Assembly (NCBI GenBank): GCA_934670115.1
Contig: CAKUOV010000010.1
Span: forward strand, 1 to 64,000
Origin: an uncultured Eggerthellaceae bacterium
GTDB taxonomy: Bacteria; Actinomycetota; Coriobacteriia; Coriobacteriales; Eggerthellaceae
Reading direction: 5' to 3'
DNA length: 64,000 nt
The position numbers and the translations under genes were made by a program. The notes under the pieces are model-generated. The model saw nothing but the letters and a program-made list of their open reading frames with translations, was not told the DNA's origin and did no database searches. Positions 48,178 through 57,187 of the stretch are shown in pieces (within the stretch, counting starts at the first letter, position 1; every line of letters starts with the position of its first letter).

Positions 48178-49362
48178 ATGAATATGAATGAAAGTCCCGA
48201 TATTAAATTTGTCGACGACGGCCGCCTAAAGCTTTTGATTATTGTGGGCACGCGTCCCGAGATTATTCGCTTGAGCGAGGTCATTAAGAAGTGTCGCAAA
48301 TACTTCGATACGATTCTTGCGCATACCGGACAAAACTACGATTACAACTTGAATGGCGTGTTTTTCAAGGATTTGAAGTTGGATGATCCTGAGGTTTACC
48401 TGAACTGCGTAGGCGAAGGCCTGGGACAAACCATGGGCAACATCATTGCTTCAAGCTATGATCTTATGGCCGAAATCAAGCCCGATGCCGTTTTGGTTTT
48501 AGGTGACACGAACAGCTGCTTATCGGTTATTGGCGCAAAACGCCTGCATATTCCCATTTTCCATATGGAGGCGGGAAATCGCTGCAAAGACGAATGCCTA
48601 CCCGAAGAAACGAATCGTCGCATTGTTGACATTATTTCCGATGTGAACATGGCATATTCCGAACATGCGCGTTGCTATCTTGCCGATTGCGGCCTGCCGA
48701 AAGAGCGCACATACGTCACGGGCAGTCCCATGGCCGAAGTGCTTCATGCGAATTTGCCCGAAATCGAGGCAAGTAATGTACACGAAAAGCTTGGTTTGGA
48801 GAAGGGGCGCTATATTCTGCTCAGCGCGCATCGCGAAGAGAACATTGATACGGAAGAAAACTTCTTAAGTCTGTTCAACGCGGTAAATGCACTGGCAGAG
48901 AAATACGATATGCCTATTTTGTACAGCTGCCATCCGCGTTCGAAAAAGCGTTTGGATGAAAGCGGATTCAAGCTTGATGCGCGTGTGATTCAGCATGAGC
49001 CTTTAGGATTCCATGACTATAATTGCTTGCAAATGAATGCCTTTGCGGTGGTTTCCGACTCAGGGACGCTGCCCGAGGAAAGCAGCTTTTTCACGAGCAT
49101 TGGGAAGCCGTTTCCTGCGGTATGTATTCGTACCTCGACCGAGCGTCCCGAAGCGTTGGATAAAGCGTGCTTTGTGTTGGCGGGCATTCAGGGCAATGGT
49201 TTGCTGCAAGCCGTTGATCTTGCGGTTGAGATGTGCGCTGCGGGCGATAATGGGATTCCTGTGCCCGATTATGTTGAAGAGAATGTTTCCACGAAGGTGG
49301 TCAAGCTTATTCAGAGCTATACCGGTGTGGTGGACAAGATGGTGTGGAGGAAAAACGGGTAA
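48178..49362 (+). CDS. capG: UDP-GlcNAc 2-epimerase family enzyme (CapG/WecB-like)
   Basis: The 394-residue protein has IIVGTRPEIIRLSEV, HTGQNYDYNLN, VLGDTNSCLS and SAHREENIDTEEN, all standard for non-hydrolysing 2-epimerases. With capE and capF in the same cluster it probably performs the last step to UDP-N-acetyl-L-fucosamine; a plain WecB role (ManNAc) is the alternative. GAGGA precedes the start. Its stop overlaps the next ATG. Confidence 0.9.
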   Translation: MNMNESPDIKFVDDGRLKLLIIVGTRPEIIRLSEVIKKCRKYFDTILAHTGQNYDYNLNGVFFKDLKLDDPEVYLNCVGEGLGQTMGNIIASSYDLMAEIKPDAVLVLGDTNSCLSVIGAKRLHIPIFHMEAGNRCKDECLPEETNRRIVDIISDVNMAYSEHARCYLADCGLPKERTYVTGSPMAEVLHANLPEIEASNVHEKLGLEKGRYILLSAHREENIDTEENFLSLFNAVNALAEKYDMPILYSCHPRSKKRLDESGFKLDARVIQHEPLGFHDYNCLQMNAFAVVSDSGTLPEESSFFTSIGKPFPAVCIRTSTERPEALDKACFVLAGIQGNGLLQAVDLAVEMCAAGDNGIPVPDYVEENVSTKVVKLIQSYTGVVDKMVWRKNG

Positions 49363-50489
49363 TGACCGTATACGCACACATCAATACAGTGCCCAATGGA
49401 TCAACGGGCGGCATAATGATGAAGGAGCACAGAAAATTGCTTGCCAATGGTGAGCAATCCTTTGCTTTCTGGGGTCGTGGACGTATGCCCGAAAATAATC
49501 ATGAAATGCGTTTCGCTTCCGATACGGAAGTGAATCTTGACGCTCTTCAAACACGCCTGGATGGCAAGGCTGGCTTTCATTCTAAGAGAGCTACTAAACG
49601 CTTGCTGAACAGGCTTGATGAGATTAAGCCTGATGTGGTGCACTTGCACAACATTCACGGCTATTACGTGAATATTGAGATGCTGTTTGAATGGCTTGCA
49701 AAGAGCAGTTGTGTTGTTGAATGGACGTTGCATGATTGCTGGGCGTTTACGGGGCATTGTGCTCATTTTACCTACGTGAAATGCAATCAATGGATGGCGC
49801 ATTGCGCGCAGGGCGAAATCTGTCCTCAGTTGGAAACTTATCCCAAGACGTTTTCCGCGAGTTCTTGCAGTTGGAATTTCGAACAAAAAAAACGGTTGTT
49901 CAATCTGGTGCCGGCAACGCGCATGAAGCTCATTACGCCCTCTCAGTGGCTTGCTGACCTGGTAGGGGAGAGTTTCTTGAAGAATTATCCTGTTGAGGTA
50001 CGGCATAACACTATCGATACAGATGTATTCAAACCAACACCGAGCGATTTCCGCGGGCGCTACGGCATTGGCGATAGATTTATGATTTTGGGTGTTGCCA
50101 GCCCGTGGACTGAGCGCAAAGGCTTGAGCGATTTTGTGCGTCTTGCGGGCGATCTTGATATGGATAAATATGCAATTGTGCTGGTGGGCTTAAATAAAAA
50201 GCAGATTAAGAGCTTGCCTGAAAATATTATTGGTCTTGCACGGACGAACTCTGCCAAAGAGCTAGCAGCGATTTATACTGCCGCGGATCTGTTCGTGCAT
50301 CCCGGCGTGGAAGAAACTTTTGGAATGACGGTTGCGGAAGCGATGCTGTGCGGAACACCGTCTATTGTGCGGTCAGGTACCGCTTGCTGTGAGTCGGCAA
50401 AGCTCTTTTCTGGAGTTTCGCGTTATTGGGTCGTTGATTGGCGGTACGAATCTTTGCTCCATAGTCTAAAGGAGCATTTAACATGGTAG
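49362..50489 (+). CDS. Glycosyltransferase, GT4-like
   Basis: The 375-residue GT-B protein has NTVPNGSTGGIMMKEH, PDVVHLHNIHGYY and the C-terminal nucleotide-sugar site HPGVEETFGMTVAEAMLCG. The sugar is unknown. It overlaps capG by one base and the polymerase gene by seven. Confidence 0.85.
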   Translation: MTVYAHINTVPNGSTGGIMMKEHRKLLANGEQSFAFWGRGRMPENNHEMRFASDTEVNLDALQTRLDGKAGFHSKRATKRLLNRLDEIKPDVVHLHNIHGYYVNIEMLFEWLAKSSCVVEWTLHDCWAFTGHCAHFTYVKCNQWMAHCAQGEICPQLETYPKTFSASSCSWNFEQKKRLFNLVPATRMKLITPSQWLADLVGESFLKNYPVEVRHNTIDTDVFKPTPSDFRGRYGIGDRFMILGVASPWTERKGLSDFVRLAGDLDMDKYAIVLVGLNKKQIKSLPENIIGLARTNSAKELAAIYTAADLFVHPGVEETFGMTVAEAMLCGTPSIVRSGTACCESAKLFSGVSRYWVVDWRYESLLHSLKEHLTW

Positions 50490-51640
50490 GATTTGAAAAA
50501 TGGTCGACTCTAGAGTCAAATGAGCGCTTGGGAATAGCTATTCTTGTTGTTGTTGCTTACGGTATGATTTTAAGTGACTGCTTTGAGTTCTTTGGATCAT
50601 GGATTACGGGACTGAAGTATTTAGCTCTTGGCATTATGGCTTCGTATTTGATTTATAAGGCGGCAAAAGAGAAGATCAATCTGTCGCGTTTTGCGTTAGT
50701 TTTAGTCGCTTTCAACATTCTTGTTGTTGATTGCTTCTTTCAAAGTGTACAACCGTCGACCGTTCTGTCAATTGGACTCTTTAGTCTTGTTGCGCTTTTT
50801 GCGTTGCTGGGCAATTTTTCTTTTCAGTCCTATAAGGCGTTTTATTATTGTGGCGTCGCCTGCGCTTTACTGATTGGGCTGTTGCTGCTGCTCTCGTTTT
50901 CCGAATGCGTTTCGCAAATGACTTTCTATTTAGCAACTGGTCGTGCGCGGTTGAAGGGATGCTTCTCGAATGCTAATTCTTTAGGTCATATTTCAGCTGT
51001 TGTTTTTGCAATGTTGCTTATTGCGAGAATCAGATTCTGCAGAGAAAGGCGCAACAAAAGAACAGTCTTATTCTTCCTTGCGCTGTGCGTTGTCTATATT
51101 GCTTTATCGGGTTCCCGTACTGCTCAAGCTTGTGCCGCATCCTTTGCTTTGATCTCGATTTACTTTTCTCTGGAAAGCAGGTTTCGGTCAGGCAACGCTA
51201 AAACAATAGGGCGCCTACTTGTCATTTTGATGATAATTCTTGTTGCTACTTCCTCGTTTCAGTCCGTGTTGGATGATTATACTCTGACGGGAAGAATTAT
51301 TGGATGGAATAACCTGGGCTCGTTGGAGAGTTTTTTTGGCTACGGCTATGCCAGCTCATCAGATGCTTCTCTCATCACTTCTGTTGCTGGCGGAAACGTT
51401 GAGATGCTTTGGATGTCTGCTTATTACAGAGTTGGTATTGTTGGAATGATTGCCTACGGTGTGATGTTGATTGGTGCAACTTGGACTAAAACGAAAAAGG
51501 GCTATTTGATCTTTGCTTTTTTGATTTTTCTGTTAGCCCAATCGCTCGGTGAGTCTTATCTCACATCTGTTATGTCGTTTCCCTCTTTGTTCGAGTGGCT
51601 GATTTTAGCAAGCCTTTCGTCTCTAGAGAGTTCCCATTAA
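50483..51640 (+). CDS. Wzy-like polysaccharide polymerase/O-antigen ligase family
   Basis: The 385-residue protein has about ten hydrophobic helices and the family pattern LKGCFSNANSLGHISAV followed by YIALSGSRTAQ, typical of Wzy/WaaL proteins. It would link repeat units on the outer face of the membrane. The sequence is AT-rich relative to core genes. Confidence 0.8.
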   Translation: MVGFEKWSTLESNERLGIAILVVVAYGMILSDCFEFFGSWITGLKYLALGIMASYLIYKAAKEKINLSRFALVLVAFNILVVDCFFQSVQPSTVLSIGLFSLVALFALLGNFSFQSYKAFYYCGVACALLIGLLLLLSFSECVSQMTFYLATGRARLKGCFSNANSLGHISAVVFAMLLIARIRFCRERRNKRTVLFFLALCVVYIALSGSRTAQACAASFALISIYFSLESRFRSGNAKTIGRLLVILMIILVATSSFQSVLDDYTLTGRIIGWNNLGSLESFFGYGYASSSDASLITSVAGGNVEMLWMSAYYRVGIVGMIAYGVMLIGATWTKTKKGYLIFAFLIFLLAQSLGESYLTSVMSFPSLFEWLILASLSSLESSH

Positions 51641-51662
51641 AGTGCTGCCCGGGGTTGATTGA

Positions 51663-52835
51663 ATGAAGATATCCTTTTTTTCGAATTATTTGAATGAGCA
51701 CCAGCTTCCATTGTGTCAGGCGTGGGAATCGATGAATGGCGTCGAGTTTACTTTTGTTGCACTCTCTCGACAAGGGGGTAATGCAGGACGTCGAAATATG
51801 AATAATGAATTTCCTTTTGTACTCCGTGAGTATGAGGGAGAAGAGCCTTCGCGCGCAGCCTTAAAGCATGCAATTGAAGATGATCTAGTGATTTTTGGAC
51901 ACATGGGCGGTAAGGAGCAGTATGTTAGAGCTCGCGTTTGTAAAGGCGGATTATCCTTTAGAATGACTGAGCGTCCCTTAAAGAAGGGGTATCTTTGGAG
52001 GTTTTTTCCTCCAAAAGCTGTTCGGATGCGCAATTGGTTTACTCGATATGGCAGCAAGAACATGTATATTCTTTGCGCAAGTGCATTTGCTACAGGCGAT
52101 TTGAGCTTATGCGGTTGGCCTATTTCCAAGTGCTACCGCTGGGGTTATTTTCCTGATTCTGGTCCATTCGAGTCACGAGTTTTTTCAGGTCGCGAGCCTG
52201 TTTCTATTTTATGGGCTTCGCGATTCGTTGATTGGAAAAGACCGTTTGCTCCTCTTGAACTGGCTAAAAGCCTAAAAGATAAGGGGTACAACTTTAGAAT
52301 GACAGTTGCCGGCGATGGACCTCTACGCAATAAGATGATTTCATTCATCGATGACAATAAATTATCGGATACGGTAAATATGCCAGGAATGTTGTCGGGC
52401 GAAGAAACAAAAAAGCTAATGCTTCAATCTGATGTTTTCCTTGCAACGTCCTCTTGCAAGGAAGGGTGGGGAGTTACGGTAAATGAGGCGATGGGAGCTG
52501 GATGCGCCGTTGTTGCCAGTGCGTCTATTGGGTCGGCTCCTTTTCTTATAAATGATGGATGCAATGGTTTTTTATATGACGATTTGTCTGACGGGGATTT
52601 GGCGAAAAAAGTATGTGATTTACTTGACAACCGTTCTTTAATCGAAGATTTTGGCGTGGCGGCAAAAAAAACGATTGATTCTACTTGGTCGGCTAAAATT
52701 GCTGCTAATCGTCTAGTGATGTTGGCGGAATCCATACAAGCTGGAGACTACTGCCCCTTTACGGCAGGTCCTTGTTCTTTATCTCCCTCGCTTGAAAATG
52801 GTTGGTATCACAAAAAGGACGATGTTGTTGGTTAG
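51663..52835 (+). CDS. Glycosyltransferase, GT4-like
   Basis: The 390-residue GT-B protein starts MKISFFSNYLNEHQLPLCQA and has VAGDGPLRNKM and SSCKEGWGVTVNEAMGAGC at the donor-binding site. The substrate is unknown. The end overlaps the flippase start. Confidence 0.85.
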   Translation: MKISFFSNYLNEHQLPLCQAWESMNGVEFTFVALSRQGGNAGRRNMNNEFPFVLREYEGEEPSRAALKHAIEDDLVIFGHMGGKEQYVRARVCKGGLSFRMTERPLKKGYLWRFFPPKAVRMRNWFTRYGSKNMYILCASAFATGDLSLCGWPISKCYRWGYFPDSGPFESRVFSGREPVSILWASRFVDWKRPFAPLELAKSLKDKGYNFRMTVAGDGPLRNKMISFIDDNKLSDTVNMPGMLSGEETKKLMLQSDVFLATSSCKEGWGVTVNEAMGAGCAVVASASIGSAPFLINDGCNGFLYDDLSDGDLAKKVCDLLDNRSLIEDFGVAAKKTIDSTWSAKIAANRLVMLAESIQAGDYCPFTAGPCSLSPSLENGWYHKKDDVVG

Positions 52836-54339
52836 TTCGCAGATAAAAAAAGGTGCTGTTCTTTCTTATGCAGGGGTGGTTTTCAACGCCATCGCGGGGC
52901 TTCTATATACCCCATGGATGATCGATTCAATTGGCGCCAGCAATTATGGTCTCTACACGTTAGCAATCTCGGTTATCAATTTCTTCTTGCTTGATTTCGG
53001 CTTAGGCGATGCCGTGTCTCGCTTTTTATCAAAATACTACGCAGAAGGACAAGAGGACTTAGCCAATTCTTTTTTGGGCATAGCTTATAGAATATACTTC
53101 GTGGTATCAGCTGGTATCGCGCTCATTCTTCTATTGATTTTTTTCTTTATTGACGTAATTTACAACAATCTGACAGTCGCAGAGCTCGAAGTTTTCAGAA
53201 TCTTATATGTGGTTGTCTCTCTTTATAGTGTCATTTCCTTTCCCTTTCTGTCTTTTAACGGTATTCTTTCCGCCAATGAGAAGTTTGTTGCATTGAATCT
53301 CTGCAACCTGCTTCAGAAAGTAGCTATTGTTGCTTTTATCGTTGTCGCTCTTTTGCTTGGTATGGGCGTATACGCTTTAGTTGCCGCAAATGCAGCGGTT
53401 AGTCTTTCTTTTGTTGTGGTCAAATTCATAATTATAAAGAAAACCACAAACGCTCGTCCATGCTTTAATAAGACTTCAAGGGGGATGGCGCGCGAGGTCC
53501 TTAGTTTTTCATTTTGGGCAATGGTTGTTCAGCTTTGCCAGAGATTTATTTTTAGTATAATGCCAACAAGTATGACGGCCGTATCTAATTCATGGGAAAT
53601 CGCACTTTTTGGCTTAGCTTCTTCTTTGGAAGGATACGTTTGGGCTGTTGCAAACGCTCTTAATGGCATGTTTATGCCAAGAGTTTCGCGTATTCTTGCT
53701 GGAAACGAAGAAGGGGTAACGCTTCAAGATCTAACAGTAAAACTTGGAAGAATTCAATTGTATGTTGTTGGGGGAATTGTCGTTGTGTTTTCTGTTATTG
53801 GATCAAGGTTTATTGATTGTTGGGTGGGATCTGACTATTCGGCTTTATATACATGCACCCTACTTCTTGTGGTCCCCTCGATAATTGATTTGCCTTTGAT
53901 GATTGCGAACACCGCAATCATTGCGGCTGGAGAGGTAAAAGCAAGAGGTATCGTCTATATCTTTATGTCTATTGCTAATATCCTGCTCGGTATTATCTTA
54001 GCTTCGCGTTATGGATCAATAGGAGCTTGCGCTTCAATTTGCGTTGCATATTTTATAAGAACAAGCGGAATGTGCGTTCTGTATAAGCGCAAGCTAGGCT
54101 TAAGGCTGTGTAGCTTTATAGCAAAGACCTATCCGAGGTGGATTGTCGTTTCATTTTTTTCGTTCGTTGTTGTGGGTTTGTTTTCAGCATGGCTTCCGTT
54201 TAGTGGCTGGCTTGGCTTTGCCGCCGTCTCTTTGTTGTTCGTTTTTGTTTATGCCTGTTTCTGCTATATGTTTGCATTTAATCAATACGAACGAAATCTG
54301 ATCGGATCTGCTTTAGCTCGCCTTAAAAGAAAGATGTAA
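52822..54339 (+). CDS. Wzx-like oligosaccharide flippase
   Basis: A protein of about 505 residues with roughly fourteen hydrophobic helices. The N-terminal YTPWMIDSIGASNYGLYTLA is characteristic of polysaccharide transporters of the MATE-like superfamily. It moves undecaprenyl-linked repeat units across the membrane. The start is uncertain: the ATG at 52822 sits 3 bases from AAAAAGGA, and TTG codons at 52825 and 52828 are alternatives. Confidence 0.85.
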   Translation: MLLVSSQIKKGAVLSYAGVVFNAIAGLLYTPWMIDSIGASNYGLYTLAISVINFFLLDFGLGDAVSRFLSKYYAEGQEDLANSFLGIAYRIYFVVSAGIALILLLIFFFIDVIYNNLTVAELEVFRILYVVVSLYSVISFPFLSFNGILSANEKFVALNLCNLLQKVAIVAFIVVALLLGMGVYALVAANAAVSLSFVVVKFIIIKKTTNARPCFNKTSRGMAREVLSFSFWAMVVQLCQRFIFSIMPTSMTAVSNSWEIALFGLASSLEGYVWAVANALNGMFMPRVSRILAGNEEGVTLQDLTVKLGRIQLYVVGGIVVVFSVIGSRFIDCWVGSDYSALYTCTLLLVVPSIIDLPLMIANTAIIAAGEVKARGIVYIFMSIANILLGIILASRYGSIGACASICVAYFIRTSGMCVLYKRKLGLRLCSFIAKTYPRWIVVSFFSFVVVGLFSAWLPFSGWLGFAAVSLLFVFVYACFCYMFAFNQYERNLIGSALARLKRKM

Positions 54340-54342
54340 AGA

Positions 54343-54849
54343 ATGGGTATTAACAATAAGCTGATTAGACCTTTCTCACTGTTCTTAATCAATAATTTTT
54401 TAAAAGGAACGCATTTTTTTGGATTAAAGCGCATGCTGATGAATTTTTCCGGGGCGCACTTTGGTGCCAATGTCAAATTGGTTGGACCCTTAGAGATTGG
54501 TTCAGTTGCAAATTTTACTGTTGAAGAAGGCTGTTGGCTGGGAAAGAATCTGAAGATCGATGGAAACGGAGCTGTTTATCTGGGCAGAAATATCGATATT
54601 GGCCCACAGGTCACGTTTTGTACGGGTGGACACGAGATTGGCAATTCGGATCGACGCGCTGGGAGGGGTGAGACTTTTTCCCAGTTTGTTGGTGATGGAT
54701 GTTGGATCGGAGCTCATTCTGTAATTGTCGGCAACACGACGATTGGCCCCGGGTGCATTGTTGCGGCGGGGTCTGTTGTGGTCAATGATTCTTTGCCGAA
54801 TGGTTTACTTGCAGGCGTTCCTGCAGTCGAAAAAAAGAAGCTGCCATAA
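54343..54849 (+). CDS. Hexapeptide-repeat acyltransferase
   Basis: The 168-residue protein has left-handed beta-helix repeats such as VYLGRNIDIGPQVTF, GCWIGAHSVIVGNTTIGPG and IVAAGSVVV, as in WcaF/LacA-type acetyltransferases. It probably O-acetylates the repeat unit. Confidence 0.85.
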   Translation: MGINNKLIRPFSLFLINNFLKGTHFFGLKRMLMNFSGAHFGANVKLVGPLEIGSVANFTVEEGCWLGKNLKIDGNGAVYLGRNIDIGPQVTFCTGGHEIGNSDRRAGRGETFSQFVGDGCWIGAHSVIVGNTTIGPGCIVAAGSVVVNDSLPNGLLAGVPAVEKKKLP

Positions 54850-54870
54850 TTGCAGATAAGGAGAAATGTT

Positions 54871-55689
54871 GTGAATGGAATTTCCAAAAACCTCGAGGTT
54901 TTAACGCTTAAAGAGCTGCAGGAAGAAGAACTTGATCTGCTTGTCCATTTTGACGCGTTTTGCCGAGAGCATGGCTTGCGCTATTCTCTTGACTCGGGCA
55001 CTCTTCTTGGTGCCATTCGCCATAAAGGATTCATTCCTTGGGATGATGATGTGGATGTTAATATGCCTCGACCCGATTACGATCGACTGATGGCTCTTGC
55101 GTCTGAGCTTCCTGCGGGATTTCATATATTCGATGCCCGAAACAGCAATTTCGCATATGGCTTTGCAAAATTCTGCACTGATGCAATTTGCGCTCAGGAA
55201 CCAGCATATGAAGGCGTTTTTGAGGAAAAGTTGTGGATTGATATTTTCCCCATGGATGGAGTGTCTTCTAACGACGAGAAATCCCGCTTGGCTCAAAAAA
55301 GAATTCAACGAGCGGTAAAAAATAATGTGTGGGCTACGGTGAACCATAAAAATGAAAAATTTTTAAAAAGAGTTGTAAAAAACACTGCTGGCTTCTTTTT
55401 GAGGCTCGGCAATCCGAGAAAGCGCATGCTACGTGTTATTGACGACCAAATATCTCGTTTAAAGTACGAAGCAGCTGCGCGCGTAGCTTTTTTGGTCAGT
55501 ACGGAGGCTCTTACATGGACGCTTCCCAAAGATGAATATGAAAAAACGATAGACATGGAATTTGAAGGCCATATGTTTCCCGTCATGAGCTGTTGGGATG
55601 AATGCCTGACTGCGCTATACGGCGATTACATGCAACTACCGCCCGAGGACCAGCGGCAGAGCCACTGCCTGAAAGCATGGCGTTGCTAA
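54871..55689 (+). CDS. LicD-family phosphotransferase
   Basis: The 272-residue protein has the LicD signature SLDSGTLLGAIRHKGFIPWD followed by DDVDVNMPR, whose Asp residues bind metal. LicD enzymes attach phosphocholine or similar groups to glycans. The GTG at 54871 follows AAGGAG at 54858-54863; the TTG at 54850 is less likely. It is the last gene of the cluster. Confidence 0.85.
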   Translation: MNGISKNLEVLTLKELQEEELDLLVHFDAFCREHGLRYSLDSGTLLGAIRHKGFIPWDDDVDVNMPRPDYDRLMALASELPAGFHIFDARNSNFAYGFAKFCTDAICAQEPAYEGVFEEKLWIDIFPMDGVSSNDEKSRLAQKRIQRAVKNNVWATVNHKNEKFLKRVVKNTAGFFLRLGNPRKRMLRVIDDQISRLKYEAAARVAFLVSTEALTWTLPKDEYEKTIDMEFEGHMFPVMSCWDECLTALYGDYMQLPPEDQRQSHCLKAWRC

Positions 55690-55694
55690 GTTGA

Positions 55695-55864
55695 TTAGCG
55701 AAATGATTGTTTTTCGAAATCGATTTGTTGCATTAATTTGCCTGCACCTTCGTCAATATCAACGCTGGTAATCAATGAAGCACAATCCAGCGGCGATGTG
55801 ACCGATTGAGTGAAGGTCGTTAACATTGACATGCGGGTAGTGGATATTTTCGGCTGGTACCTAC
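55695..55864 (-). pseudogene. Possible gene remnant with coding character
   Basis: A minus-strand frame with a protein-like composition reads ...SVTSPLDCASLITSVDID... and ends at a TAA at 55695-55697. It is closed upstream by a stop near 55865, so at most about 56 codons remain. The origin is not recognised; it might be the tail of a gene lost when the cluster border was rearranged. Confidence 0.25.
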
Positions 55865-56102
55865 TTGGCTAAACTTGCTTGGCTCTAACATCACCCTGCA
55901 AGAGAACAATGCCCATTCACGCATTGCAGAATCACTCTATAAAGGGCGTCCACAGACATGGTGAGTGTGCTTGCGCAAACAAGAGTACAGTGTATTGCTT
56001 GTTCTCGTGGGAGCTAATAATCGCTCGTATCGCGGCCGGCCCACGAGGAGCTCAATGCGGCTCTGTTCCCGAAAAATCTAACTCGCACTCGGAGCATGGG
56101 CC
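55865..56102. other. Intergenic border of the polysaccharide cluster
   Basis: No gene, RNA or repeat was recognised. Confidence 0.4.
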
Positions 56103-56131
56103 TTGACGGGGCGCAAGTTTGCGGATAGTAT
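56103..56131 (+). promoter_or_regulatory. Promoter before the Abi_2 remnant
   Basis: TTGACG (56103-56108), 17 bases, TAGTAT (56126-56131). It would start transcription just before the two hairpins at 56146-56207. Confidence 0.5.
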
Positions 56132-56139
56132 TATGACAG

Positions 56140-56207
56140 TGATTAGGGTCCAGAAACTTTCGATGCCTGGAACCGGAGGGGAGCCTGTGGGTTCCCCTTT
56201 TACTTTT
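56140..56207 (+). ncRNA. Candidate small RNA upstream of an Abi_2 gene
   Basis: Two stem-loops in series. GGGTCCAG (56146-56153) pairs with CTGGAACC (56167-56174) with one mismatch. GGGGAGCC (56178-56185) pairs with GGTTCCCC (56190-56197), followed by TTTTACTTTT. A promoter lies just upstream and the Abi_2 start just downstream. A conserved RNA motif upstream of Abi_2 genes (the abiF motif) is known from comparative work; whether this sequence belongs to it is untested. Confidence 0.5.
56178..56207 (+). terminator. Terminator-like hairpin before the Abi_2 start
   Basis: An 8-bp stem with loop TGTG, followed by TTTTACTTTT. Lying between promoter and ORF, it would end a short RNA or attenuate the gene. 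Confidence 0.75.
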
Positions 56208-56215
56208 CGGGAAGA

Positions 56216-56362
56216 ATGAAGATGCCCAAAGAATTCCTTACCTACCAGCAGCAGATGGAGAAGCTCAGAAGTTCCGGCCTCACAATCGAGGACGAAGGGG
56301 CTTGCTGCAGGGTCCTTGCGGACATCGGCTATTTCCCGGTCGTGAACGGATACCAGTCGTCT
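56216..56362 (+). pseudogene. Abi_2 (AbiD/AbiF-like) gene, N-terminal fragment
   Basis: The first 46 codons match the start of Abi_2 abortive-infection proteins: FLTYQQQMEKLRSSGLTIED and then VLADIGYFPVVNGY. Homology stops near 56355, where the INGYKxPF-type continuation should follow. The frame then runs through unrelated sequence to a stop at 56515. The gene was cut by insertion-sequence activity, and the missing part is not found elsewhere in the window. Confidence 0.7.
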
Positions 56363-56756
56363 AATATGAGTAGAACATTGTCAAGAGGCAATGAAGGCCC
56401 AAGCCAGGAAAATCTTTCCCGACTTGGGCCTTTCCATCATCACCCGATGATTTCTTCCGACAGGTTGCGTCATCGAACCGACGCTCGTATTCGCAGTTTA
56501 ATATTCGCGGGTTGACGGCCTCGGGCTGGCGCGGACCGCAGGCGGGTCCGCCGCGTCATCGCCCGTCTATGTCGGCCGTCCTGGCTTCGCATTTCGTTGC
56601 TACGGCTGGATGCGCGCACCTTCTGACGAGAAGAATCTTTCGGCGAGCATGGCGGTCGTCTCGCTGCTCAAAAACGGATCTGGGATTGCATCCAACGACC
56701 AGTCGATATGGAAGAAGCCGCGGGGAATGACCGTTATGGGATTGCCATCGCTTCCC
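56363..56756. other. Non-coding left part of the insertion-sequence cluster
   Basis: It contains a perfect 10-bp stem, AAGGCCCAAG (56394-56403) with CTTGGGCCTT (56423-56432), plus an inner GGAAA/TTTCC pair. The rest is probably the non-coding end next to the IS110 fragment. IS110 elements encode guide (bridge) RNAs in a non-coding end, but no such RNA could be recognised here. Confidence 0.45.
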
Positions 56757-57158
56757 CTACGCGAGCGTTCCTTCGCTCATGCGCCCAAGCGCCCATATCC
56801 AGCAAGCCAGCTCGCGCGCCGTAGCGACGTTTGCGACCGCAGGTCGCTTGCGCAGCTCGCAAGATAGATGGCGACGCCTTTCCACGAGGCGCTTGACACC
56901 GACTGCTGCATGGTTCGATATGGAAGCGGGAACGCCCTCATCGTAAAGCGAGCGCTTTCGCTCTTTCGTGGAGCGGGTGTAGTGCCAGGATGCCTCCACG
57001 AGCAGCTTCCGCAAGTGGGAGTTGCCGGCTTTGGTGATGCCGCCCCGGGAGGTGCGCTCTCCGCTCGAGTGCTCGGAGGGAACAAGCCCAAGCCAGCTCG
57101 CGAAGGCGCGCGCCGAATCGAAGCGGGAGAACACGCCGGCTTCGACCGTGAGCGCGAA
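56757..57158 (-). pseudogene. IS110-family transposase, C-terminal fragment
   Basis: The minus-strand frame contains FSRFDSARAFASWLGLVPSE, GGITKAGNSHLRKLLVEASW and a C-terminal tail, the conserved Transposase_20 end of IS110 recombinases. The upstream half is missing: the frame enters the inverted repeat of the IS3 element at 57159. It is non-functional as it stands. Confidence 0.85.
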
Positions 57159-57187
57159 TGAATCTGCCCCGTTTTCGTTGACAGGTT

